Shown here: one piece after another, positions 61,102 to 64,000 of the stretch
Layout: every line of letters starts with the position of its first letter
Position numbering within the stretch: position 1 is the stretch's first letter
NCBI GenBank assembly: GCA_030065825.1
Contig: JASJCY010000035.1
Coordinates: 1 to 64,000, forward strand
Reading direction: 5' to 3'
From: Nostocaceae cyanobacterium
GTDB lineage: Bacteria > Cyanobacteriota > Cyanobacteriia > Cyanobacteriales > Nostocaceae
DNA length: 64,000 nucleotides
Program-made: the position numbers and the translations under genes
The notes under the pieces: generated by a model
What the model was told of the DNA's origin: nothing
The model's input: only the letters and a program-made list of their open reading frames with translations
Databases searched by the model: none

Positions 61102-63879
61102 CTATTCACCTCCTGGTACGTTGATTCCAGGTATTTGGATTCCAGGTAAGCTATCCAGTTGTGAATCAGTCAGGGGGTCACCTCCAAAATTTTGATACAT
61201 ACGAGCAAGACTTCCTGTAAAGGCAGCATTATAGTCTAAAGCTACTTCGTTAGTGAAAAAATTAGTGCGATCGTCTACATAGGAGTTATCATCTGCGGAG
61301 GCAGGACCACCAACGAGGGCACCGTAAAGGATGTTAGCATTTGGTTCCAAACTCTCAAAGGTAATCCAATCGCCATCGTGAGCGCTAGCATGATGAGGTC
61401 TGAGGGGGAAATTACTGCCAAAACCAACCATATAGCTGAAATTTCTGGGGTTATCACCAAGAATGTAGTCGATTTGATCCTCGGCAAAATTGGAATAACG
61501 ACCCTCAGGGTTAGTGACAGTATCGCTGTAAACCCCTGCAAGAAATGCAGTATTAGCAGCATATCTTAAAGAACTCCACTGACTGAACCATGCCAGTCCT
61601 CCCTCAGTATAGGTGATGCCTGAACCACTGTTATCAGTCCAATAATTAAGCCACTCTTGGACATCATCACGATACACAGCCTTATTAGTTTCCTGAGCGA
61701 GCAGAATGGCTGTACCGTTTTGTTTATTTTCCCAACTTTGAGTCCCTTGTACCCAAGTGCCTGAGTAGTTTTGTTCGGCTTTAGTCAGATAGGATTCTTC
61801 GCCAGTTGCTTTATAGAGCCACATAGCTCCCCAAGCCAGTTCGTCTTCGTAAATGGTGGAAGTATAAAGGTTGTTAACATCTGCAATCGAATCGGAATAT
61901 TTGCCGCGATAGGTGTCTGCAAAGGTGTAGAGTTGCTTGGCATTTTCTAGCAGCAGGTCTGCATAAGCACTGTCAGTGGGACGGAAGACAATGGAAGCAG
62001 CAGCCAGAGCTGCCGCAGCTTCAGCAGCCAAGTCGGAACCGGGGTTTTCACGGTCAATCTTCAGAGCAGGTCGCTCCATGGTCATCTCTTCCGCTGGTCC
62101 CCAATAAGCGTGATCTAGTTCGGTTAGTCCGACCTGTGCCCAAAATTCTTTGGTACCGTTGGCGTCAGTAATATGTGCCTTGAGAATGTAATCAGTTCCC
62201 CATTTGATGGCATCTAAAGCCTCATCCAGTTGACCACTTTGCTCGTAACCCTGGCGATATTCATCTACCCCCCAAGCCAGCATGGTCATAGAAGCTGCCA
62301 TAGGGAAGCCCAACTTCAGGTGATCGCCAGCATCGTGATATCCACCGGTCAGGTCAACACCAACATCAGCCCCATCCCTGAGAGCAGAATCACCACGCCA
62401 CTCGATGCGATTATCCTCAGGTAAAGGTCCGGAGCGCTGAGCCTCATAAAAGAGGAAGGATTTCTGGAGGGCTTCGCCGTAGTTGAAAGACTCGTCGTCT
62501 AGGATACTTCCTACTCCTTGACCATCAGCAAGACTAACCCCCTGGGGGTTGGACAAGTGGATCACAAAACCTTCAGTGACTTCCTGAGTGCTGTCATCCA
62601 GAGATGACACTGTAATCATTTTGGCGGTTTCACCGGGAGCGAAGGTCAATGTACCACTAGTTGCTGTATAGTCAAGCCCTGCAGTTGCTGTGCCATCTTT
62701 GGTGGAGTATGCCACTGTCACCGTGTCGCTACTTGCTTGGGAAAGCTGCACTTCAAAGTTGAAAACATTATTGGTGCTTGAATTACTTTCTGACAAGGTG
62801 ACATCGTTAATGGAGATTTGCGGTAGAGATACCGCTTGTGTGGACTCTCCATTCAGAAGATAGTTACTAGGAACTGCGATCGCACCAAGAGTATTGTTTC
62901 CCTGGAAGCCAAACGAGACTGTTTCCCCCGCAGCAATGGTGCCATTCCAGTCAGCATTACTAATGGTGTACCGATTCCCTTGTTGCTTGACAATTTGAGC
63001 ATTCCAGATTGCTTCGGGGGGAATCTCAAAGTCAGCGTCGAACTCAAGGTTCCATCCTTCTATGGCAGTGGTGCCATTGTTAGTAACAGAAACCTCCTCC
63101 AGAAAGACACCGTCCCAGTCGTTAGTTACCACAAATTTAACCGACGGTTGGTCAGGGGTACTGACAGCCTGAGGTATTACTGGAGAAGCTTGTGGTAAAG
63201 GTTGTTCATCGACAATTACACCTATGGCATAACCATCAATCAGGGTAGCTGACCTAGGATTGAACAATTGGATGGCAAAACTTTCATCCACTTCCTGAAT
63301 CACATCACCCAAAACTGGCACAGTAATTATTTTGCTAGTTTCACCAGGAGCGAAAGTTAACACACCAGCAGTCGCTTCATAATCAGACCCCGCTTTTGCC
63401 GTGCTATCGCTGGTAGCATATTGTACTGTTACTGTATCGTCACTCGCTTGGGCAAGCTGCACTTGAAAGTTGGCGTAAGTGATGCCTTGATTACCTGGAA
63501 TAGCCATCACATCGCTAATTGAAAGCCCTGGAAGAGTCAGTATTTCTATGGAGGCTCCGTTGAAAAGATAGTTACTCGGTTCTACAGTGGTTGTGTCGTC
63601 AGAGATACTGGCATTGAAACCAAAAGAAATACTGTTACCAGAGGAGATGGTGCTTGTACCCCTAACGGTATAGAGATTCCCCTCTTGATTGACAATTTCA
63701 GCACCCCAAATATCAGTAATCTCGAAAGGAGCTTCAAACTCAAGCGTCCATCCAGAAGTTACACTCTCACCAGTGTTATCTATCTGTATGTTTATGTTCC
63801 CCGTAAAGCCAATCCCCCAATCCTCACTTCGGAAGAATTGAACAGTATTCATTGGTTCATTACCAAATCTACATGACAA
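61102..63879 (-). CDS. multidomain GH9 cellulase with CBM2 and Calx-beta modules
   Basis: 925 aa. Order: CBM2-like (~12-115, with TSGWTLEFEAPFEITDIWGA and GNSISFGFNAS), Calx-beta (~118-225), second CBM2-like (~245-352), second Calx-beta (~354-462), GH9 (~466-900). GH9 residues: HDAGD at 515-519 (catalytic base region) and E878 in TNEVALDYNAAFTGSLARMY. There is no N-terminal signal peptide; the mature CBM starts almost at the first Met. Export by a non-Sec route such as type I secretion is likely, as for other Calx-beta proteins. M10 is an alternative start. It probably binds and trims beta-glucan outside the cell. Confidence 0.93.
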   Translation of the reverse strand: MSCRFGNEPMNTVQFFRSEDWGIGFTGNINIQIDNTGESVTSGWTLEFEAPFEITDIWGAEIVNQEGNLYTVRGTSTISSGNSISFGFNASISDDTTTVEPSNYLFNGASIEILTLPGLSISDVMAIPGNQGITYANFQVQLAQASDDTVTVQYATSDSTAKAGSDYEATAGVLTFAPGETSKIITVPVLGDVIQEVDESFAIQLFNPRSATLIDGYAIGVIVDEQPLPQASPVIPQAVSTPDQPSVKFVVTNDWDGVFLEEVSVTNNGTTAIEGWNLEFDADFEIPPEAIWNAQIVKQQGNRYTISNADWNGTIAAGETVSFGFQGNNTLGAIAVPSNYLLNGESTQAVSLPQISINDVTLSESNSSTNNVFNFEVQLSQASSDTVTVAYSTKDGTATAGLDYTATSGTLTFAPGETAKMITVSSLDDSTQEVTEGFVIHLSNPQGVSLADGQGVGSILDDESFNYGEALQKSFLFYEAQRSGPLPEDNRIEWRGDSALRDGADVGVDLTGGYHDAGDHLKLGFPMAASMTMLAWGVDEYRQGYEQSGQLDEALDAIKWGTDYILKAHITDANGTKEFWAQVGLTELDHAYWGPAEEMTMERPALKIDRENPGSDLAAEAAAALAAASIVFRPTDSAYADLLLENAKQLYTFADTYRGKYSDSIADVNNLYTSTIYEDELAWGAMWLYKATGEESYLTKAEQNYSGTWVQGTQSWENKQNGTAILLAQETNKAVYRDDVQEWLNYWTDNSGSGITYTEGGLAWFSQWSSLRYAANTAFLAGVYSDTVTNPEGRYSNFAEDQIDYILGDNPRNFSYMVGFGSNFPLRPHHASAHDGDWITFESLEPNANILYGALVGGPASADDNSYVDDRTNFFTNEVALDYNAAFTGSLARMYQNFGGDPLTDSQLDSLPGIQIPGINVPGGE

Positions 63880-64000
63880 TTATCTAGCAATAAAATCAAA
63901 GATTGTGTAAATTTTTTATGAAATTATTGTGTAAATCCTCTCGCTAAAGAATATTCAATGTCATCTTCCAAGAATAAATGCAATAATTATGTCTTATATA

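Overview
The window reads as chromosomal DNA of a filamentous, probably heterocyst-forming cyanobacterium (Nostocales type). I infer this from frequent GCGATCGC (HIP1) octamers, tandem heptamer arrays, many small hairpin or MITE-like repeats, a tocopherol cyclase gene, and cyanobacterial-style conserved proteins. No phage, plasmid or CRISPR functions were seen.

Layout. 1-11.8 kb is a mixed region: a truncated TnpB relic, a small HTH protein, a metallophosphoesterase, tocopherol cyclase, tRNA-Arg(CCT), a decayed FG-GAP protein gene, a possible orphan nuclease, a CNNM/CBS membrane protein and egtD. From 11.9 to 63.9 kb the window is almost entirely an extracellular polysaccharide (EPS) supercluster. 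The plus-strand half (11.9-25.7 kb) makes dTDP-L-rhamnose (rfbC, rfbD, rmlA, rfbB), carries five intact glycosyltransferases, and ends in a Wzc-like copolymerase/kinase. It contains debris of an aminotransferase and two glycosyltransferases. The minus-strand half (25.9-33.0 kb) holds a first Wzy/Wzx pair and more glycosyltransferases. The halves converge on a palindrome at 25.78 kb.

After a 2 kb repeat-rich gap comes a 1087-aa homologue of phosphorylase kinase alpha/beta (GH15-like). Then 39-60.7 kb carries a second set on the minus strand: glycosyltransferases, an FkbM methyltransferase, a lectin-like 694-aa protein, a GH9 cellulase, a second Wzx and Wzy, two tandem FemAB/BioF2-like acyltransferases, and a polysaccharide deacetylase coupled to a QxxRW glycosyltransferase. 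A multidomain GH9 enzyme (CBM2 and Calx-beta modules) follows at 61-63.9 kb. Two Wzx/Wzy pairs suggest two polymers. The deacetylase/GT2 pair and the two GH9 enzymes suggest beta-linked glucan or amino-sugar chains that are modified and trimmed outside the cell.

The most unusual item is the second flippase (52,076-53,842): a complete Wzx-like transporter with a complete response-regulator receiver domain at its C-terminus. It keeps the Asp, Thr and Lys residues expected of a phosphorylatable receiver. This suggests phosphorelay control acting directly on polysaccharide export.

The second theme is repeat activity. A ~127-bp TA-flanked MITE occurs five times (one copy cut by the window edge). 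For two copies the empty site can be reconstructed to the base, once inside a coding sequence. Other families include AAACCGGGTTT hairpin elements with recurrent 62-bp internal duplications, a TATAGCAATCC element, an AGAGG-TTTGA element, (GGTAATA)n and (GGGAACA)n arrays, and nested small hairpins. One insertion rewrote the C-terminus of a glycosyltransferase, and the start region of the 694-aa gene has been copied three times upstream of itself.
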